Below are positions 1 to 10,194 of a stretch of DNA of 64,000 bases, in pieces. A model generated the notes under the pieces. The model did not search any database and was not told where the DNA came from. It saw only the letters and a program-made list of their open reading frames with translations. The DNA is from Coriaria nepalensis. Lineage: Eukaryota > Streptophyta > Magnoliopsida > Cucurbitales > Coriariaceae. How positions within the stretch are numbered: the stretch's first letter is position 1; the number at the start of each line of letters is the position of its first letter. Position numbers and translations under genes: made by a program. The stretch lies in the NCBI GenBank assembly GCA_027186245.1, contig CP114482.1, positions 20,231,209-20,295,208 on the forward strand, in the 5' to 3' direction.

Positions 1-9
1 ATTTCGAAT

Positions 10-151
10 GATTTACTGACTAAAAGTGACTCAATGACATGATTTTAAGGCTATACAAATGCCTAGTTGCCTTCAAAAGATCCATTACAAATTATGCACG
101 AAAGTATTGGTTCAAGTGCGAAAAACGATTTCGTTCGAATTTCTTTGAAAT
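10..151. repeat. Family A, monomer type A (142 bp)
   Basis: Recognised by its GATTTACTGAC start, then GTGACTCAATGACATG or GTGATTCAATGACATG, and the diagnostic CTATACAAATGCCTAG. Its second half is the most variable part of the HOR. Three main alleles occur: CGAAAGTATTGGTTCAAG, AAAGCCGTGGTTGAGG / TTCAGG, and AAAGCCGTGATTGAGG. A fourth, CGAAACTATTGGTTTAAG, appears mainly at 52-62 kb. These alleles are the best markers for tracing duplicated blocks. Confidence 0.9.
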
Positions 152-292
152 GATTTAATTACTAAAAGAGACTCAATGACATGATTTCAAGGCTAAACAA
201 TGGATAATTTGCTTGAAATCATCAATTGCAAGTTATGCACAAAAGTCTCGATTGAAGAGCGAAAATAGAATTTGTTCAAAATGCTTTCAAAT
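152..292. repeat. Family A, monomer type B (141 bp)
   Basis: Starts GATTTAATTACTA and carries the diagnostic AACAATGGATAATTTGCTTG and AAAGTCTCGATTGAAGAGCG. Most copies keep 141 bp. One length variant has an extra T (AAGGCTTAAACAAT), seen for example at 28,461, 31,307 and 40,982, and travels with the GATTTAAAATG unit haplotype. A clearly divergent version (GAATAGGTAAATTGGAAG) is confined to about 53-64 kb. Confidence 0.9.
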
Positions 293-436
293 GATTTGAT
301 GACTAGAAGAGACTCAATGACATGATTTTAAGGCTAAAAAGATGCAGAGTTGCCTTCAATTATTGAATTGAAAGTTCTGAACGAAAGTCGTGTTTGAAGT
401 GCGAAAAAATAGAATTCTTTCGAATTACTTTTAATT
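293..436. repeat. Family A, monomer type C (144 bp)
   Basis: Starts GATTTGATGACTAGAAG and contains AAAAAGATGCATAGTTGCC (GCAGAG in this first copy), then TTCAATTATTGAATTGAA, a short perfect inverted repeat, then GTTCTGAACGAAAG. It is the longest of the four types, partly because of an A-run in GTGCGAAAAAATAGAATT. Alleles in the first half (CATGATTGTAAGG, TTTTAGGGC, CATAATTTTAAGG, CATGATTATAAGG) mark different unit haplotypes. Confidence 0.9.
355..372. repeat. Short perfect dyad in C monomers (7-bp arms, 4-bp loop)
   Basis: TTCAATT-ATTG-AATTGAA is a perfect inverted repeat near the middle of the C monomer. It recurs once per 569 bp. Some copies keep both arms with a changed loop (TTTG, for example about 50,298 and 52,577). 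Others have one arm changed by C-to-T (TTTAATT). It could be a protein-binding dyad or simply AT-rich chance; the sequence alone does not decide. Confidence 0.55.
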
Positions 437-578
437 GATTTAATGACTACAGAAGACTCAATGAAATGATTTTAGGGCTAAACAAACGCATGATTGCCTT
501 CAATAGATCAATTGCATGTTTTGCACAAAAGTCGTGTTTGAAATGCGAAAATAAAGGTCGTTTGAATTGATTTCGAAT
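437..578. repeat. Family A, monomer type D (142 bp)
   Basis: Starts GATTTAATGACTAGAGAAG (ACTACAG in this first copy) and contains CAAACGCATAATTGCC (GCATGA here), AATTGCATGTTTTGCAC and GTCGTGTTTGAAATGCG. Its 3' end alternates between ATAAAGGTCG and ATAGAATTCG in the left array, giving the 1,138-bp super-period. D resembles family B monomer P in its first half, and this is the monomer interrupted at the left A/B junction. Confidence 0.9.
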
Positions 579-3239
579 GATTTACTGACTAAAAGTGACT
601 CAATGACATGATTTTAAGGCTATACAAATGCCTAGGTGCCTTCAAAAGATCCATTGCAAGTTATGCACGAAAGCCGTGGTTGAGGTGCGAAAAAAGATTT
701 CGTTTAGATTTCTTTGAAATGATTTAATTACTAGAAAAGACTCGATGACATGATTTCGAGGCTAAGCAATGGATAATTTGCTTGAAAACATCAATTGCAA
801 GTTATGCACAAAAGTGTCGATTGAAGAGCGAAAATAGAATTTGTTCAAAATGCTTTCAAATGATTTAATGACTAGAAGAGACTCAATGACATGATTTTAA
901 GGCAAAAAAGATGCATAGTTGCCTTCAATTATTGAATTGAAAGTTCTAAACGAAAGTCGTGTTTGAAGTGCGGAAAAATAGAATTCTTTCGAATTACTTT
1001 TAATTGATTTAATGACTAGAGAAGACTCAATGACATGATTTTAAGGCTAAACAAACGCATAATTGCCTTCAATAGATCAATTGCATGTTTTGCACAAAAG
1101 TCGTGTTTGAAATGCGAAAATAGAATTCGTTTGAATTGATTTCGAATGATTTACTGACTAAAAGTGACTCAATGACATGATTTTAAGGCTATACAAATGC
1201 CTAGTTGCCTTCAAAAGATATATTGCAAATTATGCACGAAAGTATTGGTTCAAGTGCGAAAAAAGATTTCGTTCGAATTTCTTTGAAATGATTTAATTAC
1301 TAAAAGAGACTCAATGACATGATTTCAAGGCTAAACAATTGATAACTTGCTTGAAAACATCAATTGCAAGTTATGCACAAAAGTCTCGATTGAAGAGCGA
1401 AAATAGAATTTGTTCAAAATGCTTTCAAATGATTTGATGACTAGAAGAGATTCAATGACATGATTTTAAGGCTAAAAAGATGCATAGTTGCCTTCAATTA
1501 TTGAATTGAAAGTTCTGAACGAAAGTCGTGTTTGAAGTGCGAAAAAATAGAATTCTTTCGAATTACTTTTAATTGATTTAATGACTAGAGAAGACTCAAT
1601 GACATGATTTTAAGGCTAAACAAACGCATGATTGCCTTCAGTAGATCAATTGCATGTTTTGCACAAAAGTCGTGTTTGAAATGCGAAAATAAAGGTCGTT
1701 TGAATTGATTTCGAATGATTTACTGACTAAAAGTGACTCAATGACATGATTTTAAGGAAATACAAATGCCTAGTTGCCTTGTAAAGATCCATTGCAAGTT
1801 ATGCACAAAAGCCGTGGTTGAGGTGCGAAAAAAGATTTCGTTTAGATTTCTTTGAAATGATTTAATTACTAGAAGAGACTCGATGACATGATTTCAAGGC
1901 TAAGCAATGGATAATTTGCTTGAAAACATCAATTGCAAGTTATGCACAAAAGTCTCGATTGAAGAGCGAAAATAGAATTTGTTCAAAATGCTTTCAAATG
2001 ATTTGATGACTAGAAGAGACTCAATGACATGATTTTAAGGCAAAAAAGATGCATAGTTGCCTGCAATTATTGAATTGAAAGTTCTAAACGAAAGTCGTGT
2101 TTGAAGTGCGAAAAAATAGAATTCTTTCGAATTACTTTTAATTGATTTAATGACTAGAGAAGACTCAATGACATGATTTTAAGGCTAAACAAACGCATAA
2201 TTGCCTTCAATAGATCAATTGCATGTTTTGCACAAAAGTCGTGTTTGAAATGCGAAAACAGAATTCGTTTGAATTGATTTCGAATGATTTACTGACTAAA
2301 AGTGACTCAATGACATGATTTTAAGGCTATACAAATGCCTAGTTGCCTTCAAAAGATCCATTGCAAATTATGCACCAAAGTATTGGTTCAAGTGCGAAAA
2401 AAGATTTCGTTCGAATTTCTTTGAAATGATTTAATTACTAAAAGACACTCAATGACATGATTTCAAGGCTAAACAATTGATAATTTGCTTGAAAACATCA
2501 ATTGCAAGTTATGCACAAAAGTGTCGATTGAAGAGCGAGTATAGAATTTGTTCAAAATGCTTTCAAATGATTTGATGACTAGAAGAGACTCAATGACATG
2601 ATTTTAAGGCTAAAAAGATGCATAGTTGCCTTCAATTATTGAATTGAAAGTTCTGAACGAAAGTCGTGTTTGAAGTGCGAAAAAATAGAATTCTTTCGAA
2701 TTACTTTTAATTGATTTAATGACTAGAAAAGACTCAATGACATGATTTTAAGGCTAAACAAACGCATGATTGCCTTCAATAGATCAATTGCATGTTTTGC
2801 ACAAAAGTCGTGTTTGAAATGCGAAAATAAAGGTCGTTTGAATTGATTTCGAATGATTTACTGACTAAAAGTGACTCAATGACATGATTTTAAGGCTATA
2901 CAAATGCCTAGTTGCCTTCAAAAGATCCATTGCAAGTTATGCACAAAAGCCGTGGTTGAGGTGCGAAAAAAGATTTCGTTTAAATTTCTTTGAAATGATT
3001 TAATTACTAGAAGAGACTCGATGACACGATTTCAAGGCTAAACAATGGATAATTTGCTTGAAAACATCAATTGCAAGTTATGCACAAAAGTCTCGATTGA
3101 AGAGCGAAAATAGAATTTGTTCAAAATGCTATCAAATGATTTGATGACTAGAAGAGACTCAATGACATGATTTTAAGGCTAAAAAGATGCATAGTTGCCT
3201 TCAATTATTGAATTTAAGGTTCTGAACGAAAGTCGTGTT

Positions 3240-5690
3240 TGAAGTGCGAAAAAATAGAATTCTTTCGAATTACTTTTAATTGATTTAATGACTAGAGAAG
3301 ACTCAATGACATGATTTTAAGGCTAAACAAACACATAATTGCCTTCAATAGATCAATTGCATGCTCTGCACAAAAGTCGTGTTTGAAATGCGAAAATAGA
3401 ATTCGTTTGAATTGATTTCGAATGATTTACTGACTAAAAGTGACTCAATGACATGATTTTAAGGCTATACAAATGCCTAGCTGCCTTCAAAAGATCCATT
3501 GCAAGTTATGCACAAAAGCCGTGGTTCAGGTGCGAAAAAAGATTTCGTTTAAAGTTCTTTGAAATGATTTAATTACTAGAAGAGACTCGATGACATGATT
3601 TCAAGGCTAAACAATGGATAATTTGCTTGAAAACATCAATTGCAAGTTATGCACAAAAGTCTCGATTGAAGAGCGAAAATAGAATTTGTTCAAAATGCTT
3701 TCAAATGATTTGATGGCTAGAAGAGACTCAATGACATGATTTTAAGGCTAAAAAGATGCATAGTTGCCTTCAATTATTGAATTTAAAGTTATGAACGAAA
3801 GTCGTGTTTGAAGTGCGAAAAAATAGAATTCTTTCGAATTACTTTAAATTGATTTAATGACTAGAGAAGACTCAATGACATGATTTTAAGGCTAAACAAA
3901 CGCATAATTGCCTTCAATAGATCAATTGCATGTTTTGCACAAAAGTCGTGTTTGAAATGCGAAAATAAAGGTCGTTTGAATTGATTTCGAATGATTTACT
4001 GACTAAAAGTGACTCAATGACATGATTTTAAGGCTATACAAATGCCTAGTTGCCTTCAAAAGATCCATTACAAATTATGCACGAAAGTATTGGTTCAAGT
4101 GCGAAAAAAGATTTCGTTCGAATATCATTGAAATGATTTAATTACTAAAAGAGGCTCAATGACATGATTTCAAGGCTAAACAATGGATAATTTGCTTGAA
4201 AACATCAATTGCAAGTTATGCACAAAAGTCTCGATTGAAGAGCGAAAATAGAATTTGTTCAAAATGCTTTCAAATGATTTGATGACTAGAAGAGACTCAA
4301 TGACATGATTGTAAGGCTAAAAAGATGCATAGTTGCCTTTAATTATTGAATTGAAAGTTCTGAACGAAAGTTGTGTTTGAAGTGCGAAAAAATAGAATTC
4401 TTTCGAATTACTTTTAATTGATTTAATGACTAGAGAGGACTCAATGACATGATTTTAAGGCTAAACAAACGCATAATTGCCTTCAATAGATCAATTGCAT
4501 GTTTTGCACAAAAGTCGTGTTTGAAATGCGAAAATAGAATTCGTTTGAATTGATTTCGAATGATTTACTGACTAAAAGTGACTCAATGACATGATTTTAA
4601 GGCTATACAAATGCCTAGTTGCCTTCAAAAGATCCATCGCAAATTATGCACAAAAGCCGTGGTTCAGGTGCGAAAAAAGATTTCGTTTAAATTTCTTTGA
4701 AATGATTTAATTACTAGAACATACTCGATGACATGATTTCAAGGCTAAACAATGGATAATTTGCCTGAATACATCAATTGCAACTTATGCACAAAAGTCT
4801 CGATTGAAGAGCGAAAATAGAATTTGTTCAAAATGCTTTCAAATGATTTGATGACTAGAAGAGACTCAATGACATGATTTTAGGGCTAAAAAGATGCATA
4901 GTTGCCTTTAATTATGGAATTGAAAGTTCTGAACGAAAGTCGTGTTTGAAGTGCGAAAAAATAGAATTCTTTCGAATTACTTTTAATTGATTTAATGACT
5001 AGAGAAGACTCAATGACATGATTTTAAGGCTAAACAAACACATAATTGCCTTCAATAGATCAATTGCATGTTTTGCACAAAAGTCGTGTTTGAAATGCGA
5101 AAATAGAATTCGTTTGAATTGATTACGAATGATTTACTGACTAAAAGTGATTCAATGACATGATTTTAAGGCTATACAAATGCCTAGTTGCCTTCAAAAG
5201 ATCCATTGCAAGTTATGCACAAAAGCCGTGATTGAGGTGCGAAAAAGGATTTTGTTTGAATTTCTTTGAAATGATTTAATTACTAGACGAGACTCGATGA
5301 CATGATTTCAAGGCTAAACAATGGATAATTTGCTTGAATACATCAATTGCAAGTTATGCACAAAAGTCTCGATTGAAGAGCGAAAATAGAATTTGTTCAA
5401 AATGCTTTCAAATGATTTGATGACTAGAAGAGACTCAATGACATAATTTTAAGGCTAAAAAGATGCATAGTTGCCTTCAATTATTGAATTGAAAGTTCTG
5501 AACGAAAGTCGTGTTTGAAGTGCGAAAAAATAGAATTCTTTCGAATTACTTTTAGTTGATTTAATGACTAGAGAAGACTCAATGACATGATTTTAAGGCT
5601 AAACAAACGCATAATTGCCTTCAATAGATCAATTGCATGTTTTGCACAAAAGTCGTGTTTCAAATGCGAAAATAGAATTCGTTTCAATTG
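3240..5690. repeat. 2.4-kb block duplicated at 28,667-31,117 (copy 1)
   Basis: This stretch of about four HOR units matches the right-hand family A array at a constant displacement of 25,427 bp. Shared rare variants include AACACATAATTG and CATGCTCTGCAC (near 3,330-3,365), GCCTAGCTGCC (3,475), TTTAAAGTTC (about 3,548), ATATCATTG (4,122), CATGATTGTAAGG, TTTTAGGGC and TAGACGAGACTCG. I saw almost no differences inside the block. Identity fades to the left of 3,240, where the partner reads GTGTCTGAAG, and to the right near 5,690, where D and A variants differ. The two copies lie on opposite sides of the family B block. Confidence 0.88.
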
Positions 5691-6126
5691 ATTACGAATG
5701 ATTTACTGACTAAAAGTGATTCAATGACATGATTTTAAGGCTAGACAAATGCCTAGTTGCCTTCAAAAGATCCATTGCAAGTTATGCACAAAAGCCGTGG
5801 TTGAGGTGCGAAAAAAGATTTCGTTCGAATTTCTTTGAAATGATTTAATTACTAAAAGAGACTCAGTGACATGATTTCAAGGCTAAACAATGGATAATTT
5901 GCTTGAAAACATCAATTGCAAGTTATGCACAAAAGTCTCGATTGAAGAGCGAAAATAGAATTTGTTCAAAATGATTTCAAATGATTTGATAACTAGAAGG
6001 GACTCAATGACATGATTTTAAGGCTAAAAAGATGCATAGTTGCCTTCAATTACTGAATTGAAAGTTCTGAACGAAAGTCGTGTTTGAAGTGCGAAAAAAT
6101 AGAATTCTTTCGAATTACTTTTAATT

Positions 6127-6267
6127 GATTTAATGACTAGAGAAGACTCAATGACATGATTTTAAGGCTAAACAAACGCATAATTGCCTTCAATAGATCA
6201 ATTGCAAGTTATGCACGAAAGTCGCGTTTTAAATGCAAAAAGAGAATTGGTTCGAAGTGCCTTCAAA
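6127..6267. repeat. Chimeric D/Q monomer at the left A-to-B junction
   Basis: The monomer begins as a family A D monomer (GACTAGAGAAG, CAAACGCATAATTGCC) and ends as a family B Q monomer (AGTTATGCACGAAAGTCGCG, AGAGAATTGGTTCGAAG). The change falls within 6,190-6,206, a 17-bp stretch (TCAATAGATCAATTGCA) that is identical in both parents. Total length is 141 bp, normal for a monomer, so phase is kept. The next monomer is a standard R. This looks like homologous or microhomology-directed exchange between two diverged satellite families rather than an insertion with ends of its own. Confidence 0.9.
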
Positions 6268-6827
6268 CAATTTAATGATTGAAAAGACTGAGTGATATGC
6301 TTTTTAATGCTAAAATAATGCGTTGTTGTCTTCAATAGATTAATTACAAGTTATGTAAGAAAATAATGTTTGAAGGGCGAAAATAGAATTCTTTCGAATT
6401 AATTTAGAATGATTTAATGACTAAAAGAGACTCAATGACATGACTTTAAGGCTAAACAAATGCATTCTTGCTTTCAATAGATCAACTGCAAGTTACGCAC
6501 GAAAGTCATGTTTAAAGGCCGAATTTCGTTCGAAGTTATTTAGAATGATTCACTGACTAAAAGAGACGCAAAGATGACTTTAAGGATAAAAGATGCATAG
6601 TTGCCATCAATAGATCAATTGCAAGTTATGCACGAAAGTCGCGTTTTAAACGCAACAAGAGAATTGGTTCGAAGTGCCTTCATACAATTTAATGATTGAA
6701 AAGACTGAGTCATATGCCTTTTAATGCTAAAATAATGCATTGTTGTCTTCAATAGATTAATTACAAGTAATGTAAGAAAATAATATTTGAATGGCGAAAA
6801 TAGAATTTGTTCGAACTAATTTAGAAT

Positions 6828-7246
6828 GATTTAATGACTAGAAGAGACTCAATGACATGACTTTAAGGCTAAACAAATGCATTCTTGCCTTCAATAGATC
6901 AACTGCAAGTTACGCACGAAAGTCATGTTTAAAGGCCGAATTTCGTTCGAAGTGATTTAGAATGATTTACTGACTAAAAGAGACGCAAAAATATGACTTG
7001 AACGCTAAAAAAGGCATAGTTGCCATCAATAGATCAATTGCAAGTTATGCACGAAAGTCGCGTTTTAAATGCAAAAATAGAATTGGTTCGAAGTGCCTTC
7101 AAACAATTTACTGATTGAAAAGGCTGAGTGATATGCTTTTTAATGCTAAAATAATGCATTGTTGTCTTCAATAGATTAATTGCAAGTTATGTAAGAAAAT
7201 AATGTTTGAAGGACGAAAATAGAATTCGGCCGAATTAAATTAGAAT
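6828..7246. repeat. Reference family B HOR unit (monomers P-Q-R, 419 bp)
   Basis: P 6828-6963 (136 bp): GATTTAATGACTA start, CAACTGCAAGTTACGCACG, and a GGCCGAATTTCGTTCGAAG end. Q 6964-7103 (140 bp): GATTTACTGACTAAAAGAG start, ATATGACTTGAACGC, TTGCCATCAATAGATC, AAAGTCGCGTTTTAAATGC. R 7104-7246 (143 bp): CAATTTACTGATTGAAAAGG start here (usually CAATTTAATGATTGAAAAG), GATATGCTTTTTAATGC, ATTGTTGTCTTCAATAG, TTATGTAAGAAAATAATG. By starting sequence P resembles family A monomer D, and Q resembles A, so trimer and tetramer may derive from one ancestral monomer series. That relationship is an inference from visual comparison. Confidence 0.9.
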
Positions 7247-8923
7247 CATTTAATGACTAAAGGAGACTCAATGACATGACTTTAAGGCTAAACAAATGCA
7301 TTGTTGCCTTCAATAGATCAACTGCAAGTTACGCACGAAAGTCATGTTTAAAGGCCGAATTTCGTTCGGAGTGATATAGAATGATTTACTGACTAAAAGA
7401 GACGCAAAAATATGACTTGAACGCTAAAAAAGGCATAGTTGCCATCAATAGATCAATTGCAACTTATGCACGAAAGTCGCGTTTTAAATGCAAAAAGAGA
7501 ATTGGTTTGAAGTGCCTTCAAACAATTTAATGATTCAAAAGATTGAGTGATATCCTTTTTAATGCTAAAATAATGCATTGTTGTCTTCAATAGAGTAATT
7601 GCAAGTTATGTAAGAAAATAATGTTTGAAGGGCGAAAATAGAATTCGGTCGAATTAATTTAGAATGATTTAATGACTAAAAGAGACTCAATGACATGACT
7701 TTAAGGCTAAACAAATGCATTGTTGCCTTCAATAGATCAACTGCAAGTTACGCACGAAAGTCATGTTTAGAGGCCGAATTTCGTTCGAAGTGATTTAGAA
7801 TGATTAACTGACTAAAAGAGACGCAAAAATATGACTTGAACGCTAAAAAAGGCATAGTTGCCATCAATAGATCAATTGCAAGTTATGGACGAAAGTCGCG
7901 TTTTAAATGCAAAAATAGAATTGGTTCGAAGTGCCTTCAAACAATTTAATGATTGAAAAGACTGAGTGATATGCTTTTTAATGCTAAAATAATGCATTGC
8001 CGTCTTCAGTAGATTAATTACAAGTTATGTAAGAAAATAATGTTTGAAGGACGAAAATAGAATTCGGTCGAATTTATTTAGAATGATTTAATGACTAAAA
8101 GAGACTCAATGACATGTCTTTAAGGCTAAACAAATACATTGTTGCCTTCAATAGATGAACTGCAAGTTACGCACGAAAGTCATCTTTAAAGGCCAAATTT
8201 CGTTCGAAGTGATTTACAATGATTTACTGACTAAAAGAGACGCAAAAATATGACTTGAACGCTAAAAAAGGCATAGTTGCCATCAATAGATCAATTGCAA
8301 ATTATGCACGAAAGTCGCGTTTTAAATGCAAAAAGAGAATTGGTTTGAAGTGCCTTCAAACAATTTAATGATTCAAAAGATTGAGTGATATCCTTTTTAA
8401 TGCTAAAATAATGCATTGTTGTCTTCAATAGAGTAATTGCAAGTTATGTATGAAAATAATGTTTGAAGGGCGAAAATAGAATTCGGTCGAATTAATTTAG
8501 AATGATTTAATGACTAAAAGAGACTCAATGACATGACTTTAAGGCTAAACAAATGCATTGTTGCCTTCAATAGATCAACTGCAAGTTACGCACGAAAGTC
8601 ATGTTTAGAGGCCGAATTTCATACGAAGTGATTTAGAATGATTTACTGATTAAAAAAGGCCCAAAAATATGACTTTAAAGCAAAAAAAATGCATAGTTGC
8701 CATCAATAGATCAATTGCAAATTATGCATGAAGATGGCGTTCTAAATGCAAAAAGAGAATTGGTTCGAAGTGCCTTCAAACAATTTAATGATTGAAAAGA
8801 CTGAGGGATATGCTCTTTAATGCTAAAATAATGCATTGTTGTCTTCAATAGATTAATTACAAGTCATGTAAGAAAATAATATTTGAATGGCGAAAATAGA
8901 ATTCGTTCGAACTAATTTAGAAT
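7247..8923. repeat. Local 838-bp (two-trimer) repeat in family B
   Basis: A marked R variant, GATTCAAAAGATTGAGTGATATCC, split as GATTCAAAAGATTGAG plus GATATCC, occurs near 7,532 and again 838 bp later near 8,370. The surrounding Q alleles also alternate. Trimers are therefore paired into a six-monomer unit over this short stretch. Copies differ by several substitutions, so this is an older duplication than the 2,515-bp one downstream. Confidence 0.7.
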
Positions 8924-10194
8924 GATTTAATGACTAGAAGAGACTCAATGACATGACTTTAAGGCTAAACAAATGCATTTTTGCCTTCAATAGATCAACT
9001 GCAAGTTACGCACGAAAGTCATGTTTAAAGGCTGAATTTCGTTCGAAGTGATTTAGAATGATTTACTGACTAAAAGAGACGCAAAAATATGACTTGAACG
9101 CTCAAAAATGCATAGTTGCCATCAATATATCAATTGCAAGTTATGCGGGAAAGCCGCGTTTTAAATGCAAAAAGAGAATTGGTTTGAAGTGCCTTCAGAC
9201 AATTTAATGATTGAAAAGACTGAGTGATATGCTTTTTAATGCTAAAATAATGCATTGTTGTCTTCAGTAGATTAATTACAAGTCATGTAAGACAATAATA
9301 TTTGAAGGGCGAAAATAGAATTCGTTCAAACTAATTTAGAATGATTTAATGACTAGAAGAGACTCAGTGACATGACTTTAAGGCTAAACAAATGCATTGT
9401 TGCCTTCAATAGATCAACTGCAAGTTACGCATGAAAGTCATGTTTAAAGGCCGAATTTCGTTCGAAGTGATTTAGAATGATTTACTGACTAAAAGAGACG
9501 CAAAAAGATGGCTTGAACGCTAAAAATTGCAGAGTTGCCATCAATAGATCAATTGCAAGTTATGCACGAAAGTCGCGTTTTATATGCAAAAAGAGAATTG
9601 GTTCGAAGTGCCTTCAAACAATTTAATGATTGAAAAGACTGAGTGATATGCTTTTTAATGCTAAAATAATGCATTGTTGTCTTTAGTAGATTAATTGCAA
9701 GTTATGTAAAAAAATAATGTTTGAAGGGCGAAAATAGAATTCGTTCGAATTAATTTAGAATGATTTAATGACTAAAAGAGACTCAATGACATGACTTTAA
9801 GGCTAAACAAATGCATTGTTGCCTTCAATAGATCAACTGCAAGTTACGCACGAAAGTCATGTTTAAAGGCAGAATTTCGTTCGAAGTGATTTAGAATGAT
9901 TCACGGACTAAAAGAGACGCAAAGATGACTTTAAGGCTAAAAAATGCATAGTTGCCATCAATAGATCGATTGCAAGTTATACACGAAAGTCGCGTTTTAA
10001 ATGCAAAAAGAGAATTGGTTCGAAGTGCCTTCAAACAATTTAATGATTGAAAAGACTCAAGATATGCTTTTTAATGCTAAAATAATGCATTGTTGTCTTC
10101 AATAGATTAATTGCAAGTTATGTAAGAAAATAATGTTTGAAGGGCGAAAATTGAATTCGGTCGAATTAATTTAGAATGATTTAATGACTAAAAG

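Larger units (their letters stand above)
10..578. repeat. Reference family A HOR unit (monomers A-B-C-D, 569 bp)
   Basis: First complete unit and a convenient reference. Monomer boundaries are set at the recurring GATTTA/GATTTG start: A 10-151 (142 bp), B 152-292 (141 bp), C 293-436 (144 bp), D 437-578 (142 bp). The four monomers share one framework but differ along their whole length, whereas the same monomer type in successive units is nearly identical. That pattern defines a true higher-order repeat: the tetramer, not the monomer, is the unit of amplification. The unit boundary chosen is arbitrary within the cycle. Confidence 0.93.
10..3423. repeat. 1,138-bp second-level HOR (two tetramers), three copies
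   Basis: Alternate 569-bp units differ consistently. Units at 10, 1148 and 2286 carry the A allele GTATTGG and the D ending AAAGGTCG; units at 579, 1717 and 2855 carry GCCGTGG and the D ending AGAATTCG. The amplified unit here is therefore an octamer of 1,138 bp, at 10-1147, 1148-2285 and 2286-3423. The alternation breaks at 3,424, where a GCCGTGG A monomer is paired with an AAAGGTCG D monomer, so the edge of the octameric array lies there. Confidence 0.88.
1..6206. repeat. Family A satellite array, left block (569-bp tetrameric HOR)
   Basis: About eleven copies of a 569-bp unit made of four monomers (A, B, C, D). The A-monomer start motif GATTTACTGACTAAAAGTG (later copies vary slightly) begins at 10, 579, 1148, 1717, 2286, 2855, 3424, 3993, 4562, 5131 and 5700, so the spacing is 569 bp every time with no length drift. 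Copies are highly similar and differ by scattered substitutions that define unit haplotypes. The last units, about 5,600-6,100, carry several private variants (for example GTTTCAATTG near 5,683 and CTAGACAAA near 5,741), unlike the more uniform interior. The block ends inside a D monomer at the switch to family B. Confidence 0.95.

Noticed and set aside
120..160. Mammalian CENP-B box
   Set aside because: TTCGTTCGA matches the first half of the TTCGNNNNANNCGGG pattern, but the required CGGG is absent in every monomer type I checked.
1..6206. CRISPR array
   Set aside because: Repeats are contiguous 140-bp monomers with no unique spacers; the variable parts are shared between units.
6190..6206. 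Transposon insertion bringing in family B
   Set aside because: There are no terminal repeats, no target-site duplication and no foreign sequence at either junction; each switch is inside a normal-length chimeric monomer.
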